64,000 bases of DNA from Schizosaccharomyces osmophilus (taxonomy: Eukaryota > Ascomycota > Schizosaccharomycetes > Schizosaccharomycetales > Schizosaccharomycetaceae), in the NCBI RefSeq assembly GCF_027921745.1, contig NC_079238.1:4402001-4466000 (forward strand), read 5' to 3'. The first letter of the stretch is position 1, and each line of letters begins with the position of its first letter. The notes under the pieces are model-generated. The model did no database searches. It saw only the letters and a program-made list of their open reading frames with translations, and was not told where the DNA came from. Positions 10,809-20,960 of the stretch are shown piece by piece. Both the position numbers and the translations under genes were made by a program.

Positions 10809-11972
10809 TTACTGAGCAGGCTTGCTCTCACCGGTAGACTTCTTCTTGTTACTCTTTTTCTTCTTGCTAGCGGTGCTAGTCTTCAAAGGAATCTGGAGAA
10901 GGGATTTGATTTCCTGATCCTCAATCTTCTTGTCGGATTGGATGCTGTTGATGGGTTCAGCATTACTAAAGGCGATGGTACCATTCTTGGTTAAAGCAAT
11001 AGTGGAGTAAAACTCAGCAATATAACCACCCTCCTTATCAGTCAAAACATCATAAGGATACAAAAGCTCGTGTTGGGTGCATTCACCAAAAGCCATGTTG
11101 GTTCTGCTGTCTTGGTTGATGTTACGAGTGGAAAAGGGATAAGCACCAAACTTGTTTTGGATTTCAGAATAGACCTTACGGCTGGCTTGAAGCTTCAACA
11201 TATACTTGGTATCATTTTTCTTGTAAATACGGGTAGCAATGTCAGAACGCTTAATTTTTCCACTAGGGGAAGAAGAGACCAAAATATCGACACCATAAAC
11301 TTCACCTTCTTCAAATGTAAAGTTGTCAAATTGTGCACGTTGAGTTTCAGAAGGATTCAAAATGATTTGCTTTTTACCGTCGAGCACATTTCTTTCTTGT
11401 TGGTGAGTGAGCATACCAGAAACAGGCTTGCATCCATAAGTAGTAGCAATTTTATCGACAATGTCAGTGACTTGCCAGTTGTTGTTTCCAGGCTTGATGG
11501 TACGTTGAGCGGCCTTCAAGGCGGCATGAGCAGCAGCAATCACGTCTGCCTTTTGACCACTGATGGTTTCTTCGGAAACGACAAGAGTAGTAGCGACCAA
11601 AGAAGCGAAACCATCAATATGAGCACCCAAGAAAACCTTGACAACATCACCTGCCTTCAAAGTAATGTTGGCTTCGGGGTCACCAGACAAGGGAGACAAG
11701 TGTGCAGCAACTCCATTAGGAGAAACAGCAGTGGGGAAAGCAATACCCTTATAAGAGTCCTTGCCGCGTGCAACCTTACCAACAGCCTCTTCCAAGAGCT
11801 GATCACCGCGAACACAAATGTCGAAGAGCTTAGCTCCCTCTTTGCACAAGTCGACGACCTTGCTCAAGACATTTTGAGAAACTTCACCAGCAAGCTTGTA
11901 CTTGTTAATAGTTTCAGAATTGTTCAAGCTGTAGTCAACAGAAGTCTCTTGCTTAACTTCTTTACCTGACAT
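10809..11972 (-). CDS. cdb4: Cdb4, Ebp1/PA2G4-type pita-bread-fold protein
   Basis: A single exon of 387 residues. It has the methionine-aminopeptidase ('pita-bread') fold: ICVRGDQLLEEAVGK, GIAFPTAVSPNGVAAHLSPL, KAGDVVKVFLGAHIDGFASL and FEEGEVYGVDILVS. The C-terminus is a Lys/Ser-rich tail (KKKKSNKKKSTGESKP), as in Ebp1. At the place where true aminopeptidases have the metal-binding Asp (D.G....D in the GDVV-D strand) the protein has V/F/L residues, so it should be non-catalytic. S. pombe Cdb4 was described as binding curved DNA; human Ebp1 binds ribosomes near the tunnel exit. A 299-codon open frame on the opposite strand (11070-11969) is a codon-bias shadow. Confidence 0.95.
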   Translation of the reverse strand: MSGKEVKQETSVDYSLNNSETINKYKLAGEVSQNVLSKVVDLCKEGAKLFDICVRGDQLLEEAVGKVARGKDSYKGIAFPTAVSPNGVAAHLSPLSGDPEANITLKAGDVVKVFLGAHIDGFASLVATTLVVSEETISGQKADVIAAAHAALKAAQRTIKPGNNNWQVTDIVDKIATTYGCKPVSGMLTHQQERNVLDGKKQIILNPSETQRAQFDNFTFEEGEVYGVDILVSSSPSGKIKRSDIATRIYKKNDTKYMLKLQASRKVYSEIQNKFGAYPFSTRNINQDSRTNMAFGECTQHELLYPYDVLTDKEGGYIAEFYSTIALTKNGTIAFSNAEPINSIQSDKKIEDQEIKSLLQIPLKTSTASKKKKSNKKKSTGESKPAQ

Positions 11973-12282
11973 CTTAAGTGATTTTACGCAAAGATGGGTA
12001 TAAATTTCCAGGAATTTCTCGAGTCAGAATTAGAGTAATTGCAAGTCACAGAAGACATCATCGGTTTTCTGTATAACATTATCTTTAGCGAGTCGCTTAA
12101 AGAAATCGTAAACAGATGGAAAAAAGCATTGCAAGAAAAGAAAGACAAATTCATGTTGAATAGAGGTTTAAGAATTACAAAATGGAAACAGGAATACAAT
12201 CCCATGATAATGCGAATAACTTCAAAAGTATTGATTCACCCATGTAACCGCGATGTATTGAATTCATTGTCGTATTACTTAT

Positions 12283-13388
12283 TTATCCATATAAGTCATC
12301 TGCGTAATTTTCGTCAGATGCAAATTCATCTTGAAGACTTTGTCCACTAGATCCTCCCCATTCATCTTCATCTGGATAACTGTTTTGATAAAAGCTTTCT
12401 GCATTTGAATCCTCGTCAATCTCATCCCGCAACGGGTCTTCGTCTTCGCCATCTTGCTTTTCTGATACAAGCTCATTTTCAAGCGATTCACGAAACGCAT
12501 CAGGAACACTAAGAGCGTCAATGACTCCGTATCCGGTCGGAGGTTTGGATGGCTCTTGATTTGATGCCTCATAAATGTCATATACATATTCTTCATTAGC
12601 TTGTTGGAGAGGCAAATCACCATTTGAAAGGTATTCATGAATCATTGAATCCAATTGAGGATGGGTGTGATACATCCCTTGACTAAAAGTGCGATGTTAG
12701 CTGGAGATTCTAGTGACAAATATCGTCGGTCTCATCAAGAAGCTGAAGCGACCTACCATAAAACCTACCTTTTCTGAAGACGAATAGCGTCAAAGACTTT
12801 TTCATCTTTTGCGGATGGTAAATTTTGAATTGCAAATCTCGGAGAATCCAAAGTAGGAGGTATAGATGGCGCGGATTTTTTAATATCCAAATCCATATGT
12901 GAATGAACTTTTGGAATTGCAGGTTCAGAAGGTTGAACGATGGGGATTCCATAAGAGTTCTCCTTTGGCAAAGAAGGCTTGCTGCTAGCATTTGCTAATT
13001 TTTGAAGATTTGTTGCAGGCGAAGGATGAACATTGTTTAAATTTGACACATATTCTCTATCGTTCTTTAACGTTTGAGAGAGTCTAAAAACTTTTTTTGT
13101 ATATTAGTTTTCTTTAGTCATTTGAAATTATCTAAGTGTTTTAACATTGACGAAATGACTCTATAAAGCAATAGGATCCATTCATCGTATACTTACAATA
13201 CCGACCGGAAGATTTTCTTTTTTTGGCGATTGCTCGTTCTCCAATTTCATTTCCAAGTTCTAAATCTGATAAATATTAGTCACTGTTTTTAAAAGCCTTG
13301 GTAGCTTTTTTTTTTCTTCTTCCTTACATAGAGCATTGACAGGATCATCAACTGCTTTTCTTTTGACACGTAAAACTGGTAGAGGCAT
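12283..13388 (-). CDS. iwr1: Iwr1, RNA polymerase II nuclear import factor (four exons)
   Basis: Exons 13388-13328, 13265-13197, 13090-12769 and 12682-12283 give 283 residues. Start: MPLPVLRVKRKAVDDPVNAL, the typical Iwr1 opening (a hydrophobic/basic patch followed by the acidic 'D.P'). The C-terminal hallmark is YVYDIYEAS and, further on, IDEDSNAESFYQNSYPDE followed by EW. This D-S-N-A-E, N-x-YPDE signature defines the Iwr1/SLC7A6OS family. Known role: it binds the active-site cleft of assembled Pol II in the cytoplasm and brings it through the pore via importin-alpha, then is exported. Introns are 62, 106 and 86 nt; the third ends in a CTAAC branch site followed by TTTTAG. Intron 2 could use either of two nearby acceptors; the one chosen keeps the frame. 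Confidence 0.88.
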
Positions 13389-13952
13389 AGTTTTTTCTAA
13401 TTAATTTACAAGAACAAATGTCCATTGACCGTTTCAACGGCTCGTAAACAAAAGCAACTCTATTATGTTGTTGGTAGCTTTTTTCACCACTGGGTAAAAT
13501 ACAAACAAATCACGAAGCACCCTTTTCATCGAAGTGTAGATTTGGATTTTAAAAAAGCTTTGAACTTTTAATAGACTGTTTTTGTTTAAAAGCTGTTTTT
13601 AGCAAATGTAAGACATGCTTTCAAATTTTTTTTCTCTATTCCATTCTAAGATGGTAAACTAACGTACAAGCAAATAGTTGAAGATTATAACAAAACATAT
13701 TTCTACAAAACAACCTCTATTTTTCGTAACTACGAGCTTCTTTCGTAACACTTGAACCCCAAGCCAAAGGTAAGACGAACCGGTTTCACCACGACGAAGA
13801 GGGTGGACATTTCCAATAATACGAAAGAAAACAAGCTTATAAATTTTCTATCAAAAGGACTTTTTCCTTTGAATCCTCAGTCAGCAGTCTAGGTTGATAC
13901 GTAGAAATTTTATACATAGGAATAGTTGCAAACACCAACTGACCATATCACG
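13389..13952. other. Divergent promoter region between iwr1 and srp102
   Basis: 564 bp with no ORF. It contains one forkhead-type core GTAAACAAA at 13444-13452. Confidence 0.4.
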
Positions 13953-14678
13953 ATGCTTGAAAATTGGTGGACAATAGTCATTGCGCTTGCAACGATTCCC
14001 TTAGCTGCATTAATAATATTTTCCCTTCTCTTTGCATCAAAAAAGACCATTCAGAGAAAAACACCGGCCATCTTTTTGGTGGGACCTAGTGAGTCGGGAA
14101 AAACGACCTTGTTTTGTCAGGTAGGATAGATAACATAAAAAGCATTTTATTAACGTATTTTCTTTAGCTTGTTTACGAAAAGAGCAAGTCTACTGTGCCG
14201 AGTATCGAACCAAACGAGGCTTTATGGAAAGAAGATGTCGTCCTCGTAGATTTACCCGGACATGCTAGAACAAAGCATTGGACAGAAAAGAAATTGAATG
14301 AAAGTTATGATGTACGGCTTGTGGTTTTTGTTTTGAACAGCGCAACGCTGGACCGAGATTTGCATGAAATTGGACTCGCTTTATTTGACGTGCTACTAAA
14401 ATGTAGAAAGCTCAAGGTACCGAAAGCTCTAGTAGCATGCAACAAATTTGATTTGTTTACTGCACAACCAGCAAAACAGATCCAGGCGGCTGTGATGAAA
14501 GAATTGGACAATATTTTTGAAGAAAAGGAATCTCAGCTCGATTCCATAGTAACAGAAGACGTCGACTGGGATGAACTTCGCCCTCAGCTCGAAGACATCC
14601 AATTAGAGTTTCTTTCAGGAAGCGCTTTGAAAGGCACCAACATGAATCAATGGATTGAATGGATGGAATCCTCTCTCT

Positions 14679-14680
<2 letters not shown>
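13953..14680 (+). CDS. srp102: Srp102, signal recognition particle receptor beta subunit (two exons)
   Basis: Exons 13953-14120 and 14168-14680 (intron 47 nt) give 226 residues. Residues 7-30 form the single N-terminal membrane anchor ([20 protein letters not shown]). GTPase motifs follow: the P-loop [10 protein letters not shown] (residues ~45-54), the DLPGH switch II motif, and ACNKFDL for guanine recognition. The intron interrupts just after the P-loop. Known role: ER-membrane GTPase that anchors SRP receptor alpha and passes ribosome-nascent chains to the translocon. The ATG at 13953 is chosen because the membrane anchor begins right after it. The stop codon lies in a hairpin made with a GA repeat (see findings). 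Confidence 0.93.
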
Positions 14681-14717
<37 letters not shown>

Positions 14718-15248
14718 CAACACACACACGGTTGACCGTTTCTGCATTTCGTTCCTTCATTTGTATTCTATTTATAATCTATTACGATTTGTTGTTCCAT
14801 GGAGTGAGAGCTTGATGATTTTGTGGTCACTGTTCCTTGGAATGCCAACTGTCTATGGCAAACAGCGATTCGATTCTGTCTTTTTGCTTGTTTCAAGAAA
14901 ATGGCAACGGTTTAACAGACCTCTTCATTGCTAAGCTACTGTAGATAAATTTCTATATATAATCTTGCTAATATTTTATTGCTTCTTTACAAATTTCATC
15001 ATCTACAAGGTATAGGTAAGTACAAGTTTGCTACAATGAATATAGAAATTATAATCTTCAACAAATAAATGACATTGAAATTAATAAGGAAAATAGACAA
15101 AGGGAATAAGGAGTACATGTATATGTATATGTATGAAATTGATACGCTTCTGCAGGAGAGCAAAGGTAAAAGCGCATGGGGAGAAAATTGATAGGATAGA
15201 TAGGCGGTCAACGTGACCAGCACGTAAAAAAAAGAATCGTTCATCCAT
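14681..15248. other. Convergent 3' region of srp102 and gln1
   Basis: 568 bp of terminator/3' UTR DNA. It starts with a GA repeat (14683-14710) and a short CA repeat (about 14718-14728), and includes a TATGTA repeat near 15115-15135. No gene seen. Confidence 0.5.
14683..14710. repeat. (AG)14 microsatellite right after the srp102 stop codon
   Basis: Fourteen uninterrupted AG dinucleotides starting 3 nt after the TAG stop at 14678-14680, followed by a short CA repeat. The last coding codons are CTCTCTCT, so the transcript can fold back on the repeat. Confidence 0.95.
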
Positions 15249-16331
15249 TTAGCATTCAAACATAGTTTCAGCAATAATACCAGTGACAAGGTAAGGGTCG
15301 ATGGAGGAAGCAGGACGGCGATCCTCAAAGTAACCGCAACCCTTCATAGCGACGGAACGGGGGATACGAACAGAGGCACCACGGTCAGCAATACCATAAT
15401 TGAATTTATCAATGGCACCAGTTTCATGTTTACCGGTGAGACGCAAGTCATTATCTTCACCATAAACCTTGATGTGGTCCATATGACGCTTGGCGAACTT
15501 TTCGAGGTATTGCTCGATGACCTTCATACCACCTTCGGCACGGCTATCCTTGGTGGAGATGTTTGTGTGGCAACCAGCACCATTCCAGTCACCCAAAATA
15601 GGCTTGGGATGGAAAGAGATCTTGACACCAAAATCTTCGGCAATACGGTGAAGAAGGAAACGAGACATCCAGAGTTGGTCGCTCATTGAGATACCGCGGC
15701 AAGGACCAACCTGGTATTCCCATTGAGAAGGCATGACCTCGGCATTCACACCAGAAATGTTGATACCGGCGTAGAGACAGGCCTTGTAGTGGGCCTCGAC
15801 GATATCACGGGCAAAGACGTTGCCGGTACCGACACCACAATAAAAGGGGCCTTGAATACCGGGGAAGCCACCCTTAGGCCAGCCGAAAGGGCGGTCATAG
15901 TAGTCTAGCATTGTGTATTCTTGCTCAATGCCAAACCAGATATCCTGGTCGGCATGCTTTTCCATAAGCTTGACGCAAGCATCACGGTGATTGAAGTGGT
16001 TAGCAGAGCCATCGGCCTTGTAACAAGCGGAGAGAACGAGAATGTTATCGCCACGACGGATGGGATCTCTATACATAGCAATGGGTTTCAAAAGGGTATC
16101 AGAGTCATTACCAGGGGCTTGGCCGGTGGAAGACCCGTCGAAATTCCAAACGCGCAAGTCATCCAAAGACTTTGGTTTTTCTTCAAGGGTCATGGTTTTG
16201 CTGCGAAGGTGGTTGAATCCATCAATCCAGATATATTCAGCCATTACCTTGGTATCTAAAGGTTCAAGATTGGCATACTTGGCCAAAATCGAGGCCTTGG
16301 ACATGAGAGGTTCAACGTCGTATTGGGACAT
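15249..16331 (-). CDS. gln1: Gln1, glutamine synthetase
   Basis: A single exon of 360 residues, the normal size of eukaryotic type II glutamine synthetase. Motifs in order: [17 protein letters not shown] (N-terminal beta-Grasp domain), [13 protein letters not shown] (metal ligands), [14 protein letters not shown] (ammonia/ATP site), [17 protein letters not shown] and [20 protein letters not shown] (ATP and glutamate binding). The reaction is ATP-dependent amidation of glutamate by a cytosolic decamer. A 1.5-kb gene-free stretch upstream, with a TATA-like element near 16730, suggests a long 5' leader of about 370 nt. The long antisense frames at 15426-16350 are shadows of codon bias. Confidence 0.98.
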   Translation of the reverse strand: MSQYDVEPLMSKASILAKYANLEPLDTKVMAEYIWIDGFNHLRSKTMTLEEKPKSLDDLRVWNFDGSSTGQAPGNDSDTLLKPIAMYRDPIRRGDNILVLSACYKADGSANHFNHRDACVKLMEKHADQDIWFGIEQEYTMLDYYDRPFGWPKGGFPGIQGPFYCGVGTGNVFARDIVEAHYKACLYAGINISGVNAEVMPSQWEYQVGPCRGISMSDQLWMSRFLLHRIAEDFGVKISFHPKPILGDWNGAGCHTNISTKDSRAEGGMKVIEQYLEKFAKRHMDHIKVYGEDNDLRLTGKHETGAIDKFNYGIADRGASVRIPRSVAMKGCGYFEDRRPASSIDPYLVTGIIAETMFEC

Positions 16332-16727
16332 ATTGCAAGAGACTTTTTAAAACAAAAGAAAATATAAAAAAAAGGGGAAAAGCAAAATCAAATGAGAACC
16401 GATGAAACCTTGGAATTTCTCTAAGAATAAAAAATCAAAAAAAAAAGAAAGGAAGGAAGGGAAAGAAAAGAAAAGAAAACTCGATCAAAAACTATGAAAC
16501 GAGAAAATTAAGATGCAATTGAAATTTCAGCACACCTTCTTCTATACAAATATTTTTCGAGGAATGATGATGAACTAAAAACCAAAAACAATAAAAGAAT
16601 AAGGATTCTAATTATATGATTATAAAAAAAAAATAAAAAGGGAAGGTTTTATGTGCCTTTTTACCTAATCCTTGTAGTAGGGAAACCGGTGTTTTGCTGA
16701 AGGTAGTAGACAGGGCCCCCGCGAGTC

Positions 16728-16737
16728 TTTTATATAA
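16728..16737 (-). promoter_or_regulatory. TATA-like element, probable gln1 promoter
   Basis: On the minus strand the sequence reads CTTATATAAA, about 400 nt upstream of the gln1 ATG. It is the only strong TATA match in this stretch. It would place transcription start near 16700 and give a leader of about 370 nt. The motif is nearly palindromic, so the direction is inferred from the gene. Confidence 0.45.
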
Positions 16738-17122
16738 GCGTAAATATCAAGGTCAAATTTTCTTACCGACAAGGTCGCGTACTGCTGCTCATCCCATTGA
16801 TAGATACAGGGTTCGGGTTTTTCGAGGAAGAGAGGCGGAATATGATTGGAGGAAAGGATCTTAGGTGGAAGAAAAACTCCGCCAATGAGGTGGCGCACAT
16901 TTCAGAGAGATAATCAATACCTAATGATTGGGACTGGCTTTCGTAAGATAAGATAAGCAGCTGATGCATAGCATAAGGAGTATCGGAAAGGTTCGTTAAC
17001 AGGGAAAGAGCGAGGTAGAGTAAAGCATTTTTGTTTTCCTTGCATATTTGTTGTTGAGGGTTCATTTTTCGTTTTCTTTTGTTTCCGTTTGTTGGTCTTT
17101 GGTCTTTGGTTTGCCTTCTCTA

Positions 17123-17205
17123 CCGTTTGTCGTTTGTCGTTTGCCGTCTGCCGCCTGCCGCCGCCGTCTGCCGTCTGCGGCTTCTCCAGCTCCTCCAGCT
17201 CCTCT
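17123..17205. repeat. Degenerate heptanucleotide minisatellite and CTCCAG repeats
   Basis: Units YCGTYTG (CCGTTTG, TCGTTTG, CCGTCTG and variants) are repeated about seven times from 17123 to 17177, then CTCCAGCTCCTCCAGCTCCTC. Strongly GC-rich compared with its surroundings and strand-asymmetric (pyrimidine-rich plus strand). Confidence 0.8.
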
Positions 17206-17826
17206 TAGAGACCCCAATGAAGGCCAAGTGGGGGGGGGGTCTCTTGGCAATCCAACGTTGACATGGGGATGGGGTGGTTCTCCATCTGAATAAGATACAG
17301 CGGATCTTTATGTTCTGGAAGCGAAGAATCTGCTGTACAACAAAATCATTTGTCACGCTTATAGAGGGTTTGTTTTTGTTTTTGTTTATTGTTTTATTTT
17401 TGTTTTTGTTTTTCTTTTTGTTTCTCCTTCTTTCTTGAATTCGTCTCAATGGTTTGGTTTCCCTTGTGATTTCTTTTTTCCTACGTAGCTGTCCATGCAC
17501 TGCTTGTGGATAAGATTGGTATCTTTTACGAGTCCATAATTATGGTGTTCATTCGAGAAACAACCACAAGAAAAAAAAAAAAAAAACAGCGATACGTGAA
17601 CGATCACAAACCATCCACAATCGTCCTTGACCTGCTCTGCCTCCTTCTGTTGTCTCGCGCTGCCCTACTTTTATCCATGTCGAAATGTGGGTTCATCTAA
17701 CTTCTTTGTGGGGGTGGACTCGCGCTTTTTTGGAAATCAATCGAAAGCCTTTATGGGGGTATTTGCGGGGGTCACTCTTCAAGGAAGCTTCCTGGTAAAC
17801 AATAACAATCAATCCAATAGGACAAG

Positions 17827-19183
17827 TTACGGCTCTTCCTCAGCAATCGAACCTCCTCCTAAACAAGTCTCCTCCTTGTACATGGCCAAAACTTGACCTG
17901 GGGTGAGCGCCCGTTGAGGAGTTTCAAACTCAACAACACATCCTCCGTCCTCTTGCAACCATGCTTTTGCTGGCTCAAGTGGCTGCTGGTGTCGAACGCG
18001 CACAAAGCACTCCATAGGCTTCCCTTTCGATGAACTCGCTTCTTGTCGAATCCACTCTGTCGACCATGTCCAAGGATGGACCCGGATTCGGTTTTGAAAT
18101 AGCAATGGGTTCCTGCTTCCCCGACAAATATGTACCGTATTCGTCAAAGATTCCTTCTTCCAAATATACCATCGTCCTTCGAACTCTGGATCACCCTGGG
18201 GAAGACTCAATCCACATCGCTCTCCAATCGTAAATGACCAAACTCCCGTCGACGGAGGGTAAACGCCCACCACCCTTCCCTTCGCTACAACACGTATTGG
18301 TTCATTCGAAAAATTCAAGTATCGACCCAGAAAGTTTCGAAAGTGGCTCCCCACATTTGGCGATACAAAACACAGTCCTTGACTTTCAAGTCGTTCTACA
18401 CTCTCTTGTAGCCCTGCTTCAGCAGCCATCCTTTTGACTTCTTTCTTCTCCAGGTTATGCAGCGGGAAAATGGTTCGCTGAAGCGCTTTTTCTTGGACCG
18501 TGCACAAAAATAACGTTTGATCTTTCCATCTATCTTTCGGAAGACAAAGTGCCACCCGATCGTCCCTTTCGTTCCTCATCGTTTTCGCATAGTGTCCTGT
18601 AGCTAGCCACCATTGCTGACCCTCCCGAGACACTTCCTTTTCCAGTGCCTCGTACAATGCTCCAAACTTGACATACCGATTGCAAGGCACGTCTGGGTTC
18701 GGCGTGCATCCTCGCTCATATTGCTCCAAACTCGGCTCAAATACCCGATTCCAGTACTCCTTTTCGAAATTAAATCTCCGTATGGGAATCTCTAGTTGCT
18801 TGCATATTTTTTGAACAAGCAACCAGTCTCGTTCCGCAGGACATCCCCCCGGTGCATCCTCCTCGTCCAGCCAATTTCGCATAAATACACCTTCTACATT
18901 CAACTCCTACAACCAAATGGCACGTTAGTTTCTCCATGTTCCACCTACGACTACGAACCTGGCGTTTTAACAAGTATGCCGAATAGCTCGAATCCACGCC
19001 TCCAGACATGGCCACAAACACTAGAATTCAAATTAAATCAGTTTTCCTTCCATCGTATTCCACAAACTCTTCTCCAAACGTACCTTTATCTTGCTTTCGC
19101 GGCCATTGTACTTGGAAGGGCTCTGCTTTCCATCCCCTCACAAATGTTTTTGCATTTTGGCAAAAAGCCTTTGTTATTTTCAT
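17827..19183 (-). CDS. mtu1: Mitochondrial tRNA-specific 2-thiouridylase, MnmA/Mtu1 family (three exons)
   Basis: Exons 19183-19084, 19020-18959 and 18906-17827 give 413 residues. The first exon encodes a basic stretch (MKITKAFCQNAKTFVRGWK) suited to mitochondrial import. The PP-loop VFVAMSGGVDSS is assembled across the first intron. Both catalytic cysteines are present: GCTPNPDVPCN (nucleophile region) and ESQGLCFV. ATGHYAK and KDQTLFL are also family motifs. Known reaction: ATP-dependent thiolation of U34 in mitochondrial tRNAs for Lys, Glu and Gln. Intron 2 uses an uncommon donor, GTTCGT, but has a good CTAAC branch site. The downstream end contains rather high-GC DNA compared with its neighbours. 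Confidence 0.92.
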
Positions 19184-19779
19184 AAACAGCTTCCAATGCA
19201 ATCGTTCAAGTAGAGCAATGTCAAAAACAAACGCGTTGTACTATATGCACCCTAATGACTGAGGTAGAAGGAAACAATAGCAACAAGACTCTTTTTTTTG
19301 GTTCATCTGGAAGTTCAAAGTCTTGCCATTTCTCTTCCACTTCTTATTTTCTTCATTGAATTCATTTATTTTTTTTTTGTTCTCAAAGACAATTCTTCTT
19401 GCGAAACCGAATAGAACTCTTCCAACGGGGAAACGAAAATGTCCCCACAATAGCCAACCTCCTCCAGACTTGTAGCTTTCAAATAAATAAAATCTTTCCT
19501 TTTCATCTTTTCATCTATTCCACATGTACAATTCAGCTCTTTCCTTTCCTTTTCCCTCTTTAATCTGACTTTTGTTTATCCATGGTTTGTTTACTAACGT
19601 ATGCTCTAGACCGCGGTATATTGAATTATTGCATTCAGCAATTGATCGGTATATCCCCAAACACAGAAAATCAGCAGTCTGTCATTCATTACAATTACCA
19701 AAAACAAAAGGAGAACGTGAATGCAAAGTCTGTAGGAGGTTTGAAGACTACATATATCTACTTAAAAAAGAAAGAAAAC
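19184..19779. other. Divergent promoter region between mtu1 and erv25
   Basis: 596 bp. The erv25 frame is open upstream to an ATG at 19582, but the signal peptide begins at 19780. A forkhead-type core is at 19586-19594. No separate gene seen. Confidence 0.4.
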
Positions 19780-20544
19780 ATGTTCACTTTTAAACCGTTC
19801 TTCTTACTTCTTTCCCTTCTTGTGTGCGCTGTTCAGGCTGTTCACTTTGACATTCCGGCCAAGTTGAATCCAGAAAGCTTTTGCTTGCGTGAATATGCTG
19901 GAGAAAAAGCAGTGATGATTGTGTTTGTGAAAACAAGCGGTAACCGTGGTGATGGTCAAAAGCTTAGCATGGAAATTAAAGACTCTCAAGGCACTGTTCA
20001 TTCAAGTGTTCAAAATATCATTGATGAAGAGCGCATTGTCTCGGATGTATCCAGACCTACTGTGATTGATATTTGTTTTAAGAATACTTTGCAACCAGGT
20101 ATGTCTTTCGTGATGTGACACTCAAACTAGAAAACATCAGGATGGAAGCTGTTCATCTTGGACTTTGTTTTCTGTTTCAGGAGTATTCCGAAGGAATTAT
20201 GAATTAACAATTTAGGTGCTATGGAATCTGAACACAAAAAACGTTCTATCAAGCTAGACTTCAACATCGGAGCTGATGCTCAAGATTACTCTGCTTTACA
20301 AAAAGCTTACAACCTTGAACCAGTAGAAGCTGATCTTCAGCGTGCAAAGGACTTTATAAATGAGGTGAAAGATAAAATGTACTACTTACAAGCCCGCGAA
20401 ACTAAATTCCGCAATACCAACGAAAGTACAAATGGACGTGTCAAAAACTTTGCTTACCTTACCTTCATTACCTTGATCGTATTGGTAACTTGGCAAATTC
20501 TTTATCTTCGTTCTTTCTTCCAGCGAAAGCACCTTATTCCTTAA
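19780..20544 (+). CDS. erv25: Erv25-type p24 cargo receptor of COPII vesicles (two exons)
   Basis: Exons 19780-20098 and 20216-20544 (intron 117 nt) give 215 residues. There is a signal peptide (FKPFFLLLSLLVCAVQA), then a GOLD domain: VHFDIPAKLNPESFCLREY and GDGQKLSMEIKDSQG. Next comes a heptad region with ETKFRNTNESTNGRVKNF, one membrane helix near the C-terminus, and a cytosolic tail RSFFQRKHLIP with the FF COPII/COPI motif. The sequence tracks S. cerevisiae Erv25 (p24 delta) throughout. Known role: with Emp24-type partners it cycles between ER and Golgi and loads GPI-anchored proteins. A competing acceptor at 20180 (TTTCAG) breaks the frame, so the one at 20215 was chosen. Confidence 0.9.
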
Positions 20545-20960
20545 AAAGCTTAGCTTTTAATTTGTATATGCAGACCGTGATACAGCGATGGTAGGCTGTA
20601 CCATATGAAAGCTATACTTATGCTTCTTTATTATTTTATTTCAATGCCGTTTAGAGATGGATTGATTTGTCATGAATCTGTGTAAAACCGGGACTCACAT
20701 ATACAACGATCTTTTATTTCTATCATAATACATGCTCCAGTGAATTAAAAAAAATCAAAGTATGTAATATTACTATTCATTAATTAAGATTAAAATAAGT
20801 TAAGAAAACAAAAAGGAAAACAAATGAAAACTGAATCTTTCTAGTAGTGAAGCGAAAGATTCATTTGCTTCAACGACAGTAAGACTTCAAAGCAAAACAG
20901 ATTACACGTAAAGCATAACAAAAATAACAGCAGAATCAATGAAAGTCATTCAAAAAGTCG
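20545..20960. other. Convergent 3' region of erv25 and ppk9 with an inverted repeat
   Basis: 416 bp without a gene. It contains a 10-bp perfect inverted repeat, TGAATCTTTC at 20832-20841 and GAAAGATTCA at 20854-20863, with further matching outer bases (see findings). Confidence 0.6.

Larger units (their letters stand above)
16332..17826. other. 1.5-kb gene-free region upstream of gln1 with several simple repeats
   Basis: No coding gene is supported. It holds the likely gln1 promoter (TATA-like element 16728-16737), a GC-rich heptanucleotide minisatellite (17123-17177) followed by CTCCAG-type repeats to about 17205, a G10 run (17230-17239), and T5G-type repeats (about 17367-17420). Short frames in the GC-rich part are low-complexity and not credible. 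In S. pombe a sequence orphan may have been annotated here; I see no equivalent. Confidence 0.5.

Noticed and set aside
11070-11969. 299-codon open frame antisense to cdb4
   Set aside because: It mirrors cdb4 codon by codon, starts without a credible ATG context and has no family resemblance. Strong codon bias in cdb4 explains the open antisense frame.
15426-16350. Several plus-strand frames opposite gln1
   Set aside because: Shadows of the highly biased gln1 codons; no independent features.
17048-17293. Frames through the GC-rich repeat upstream of gln1
   Set aside because: Low-complexity translation of simple repeats in all frames.
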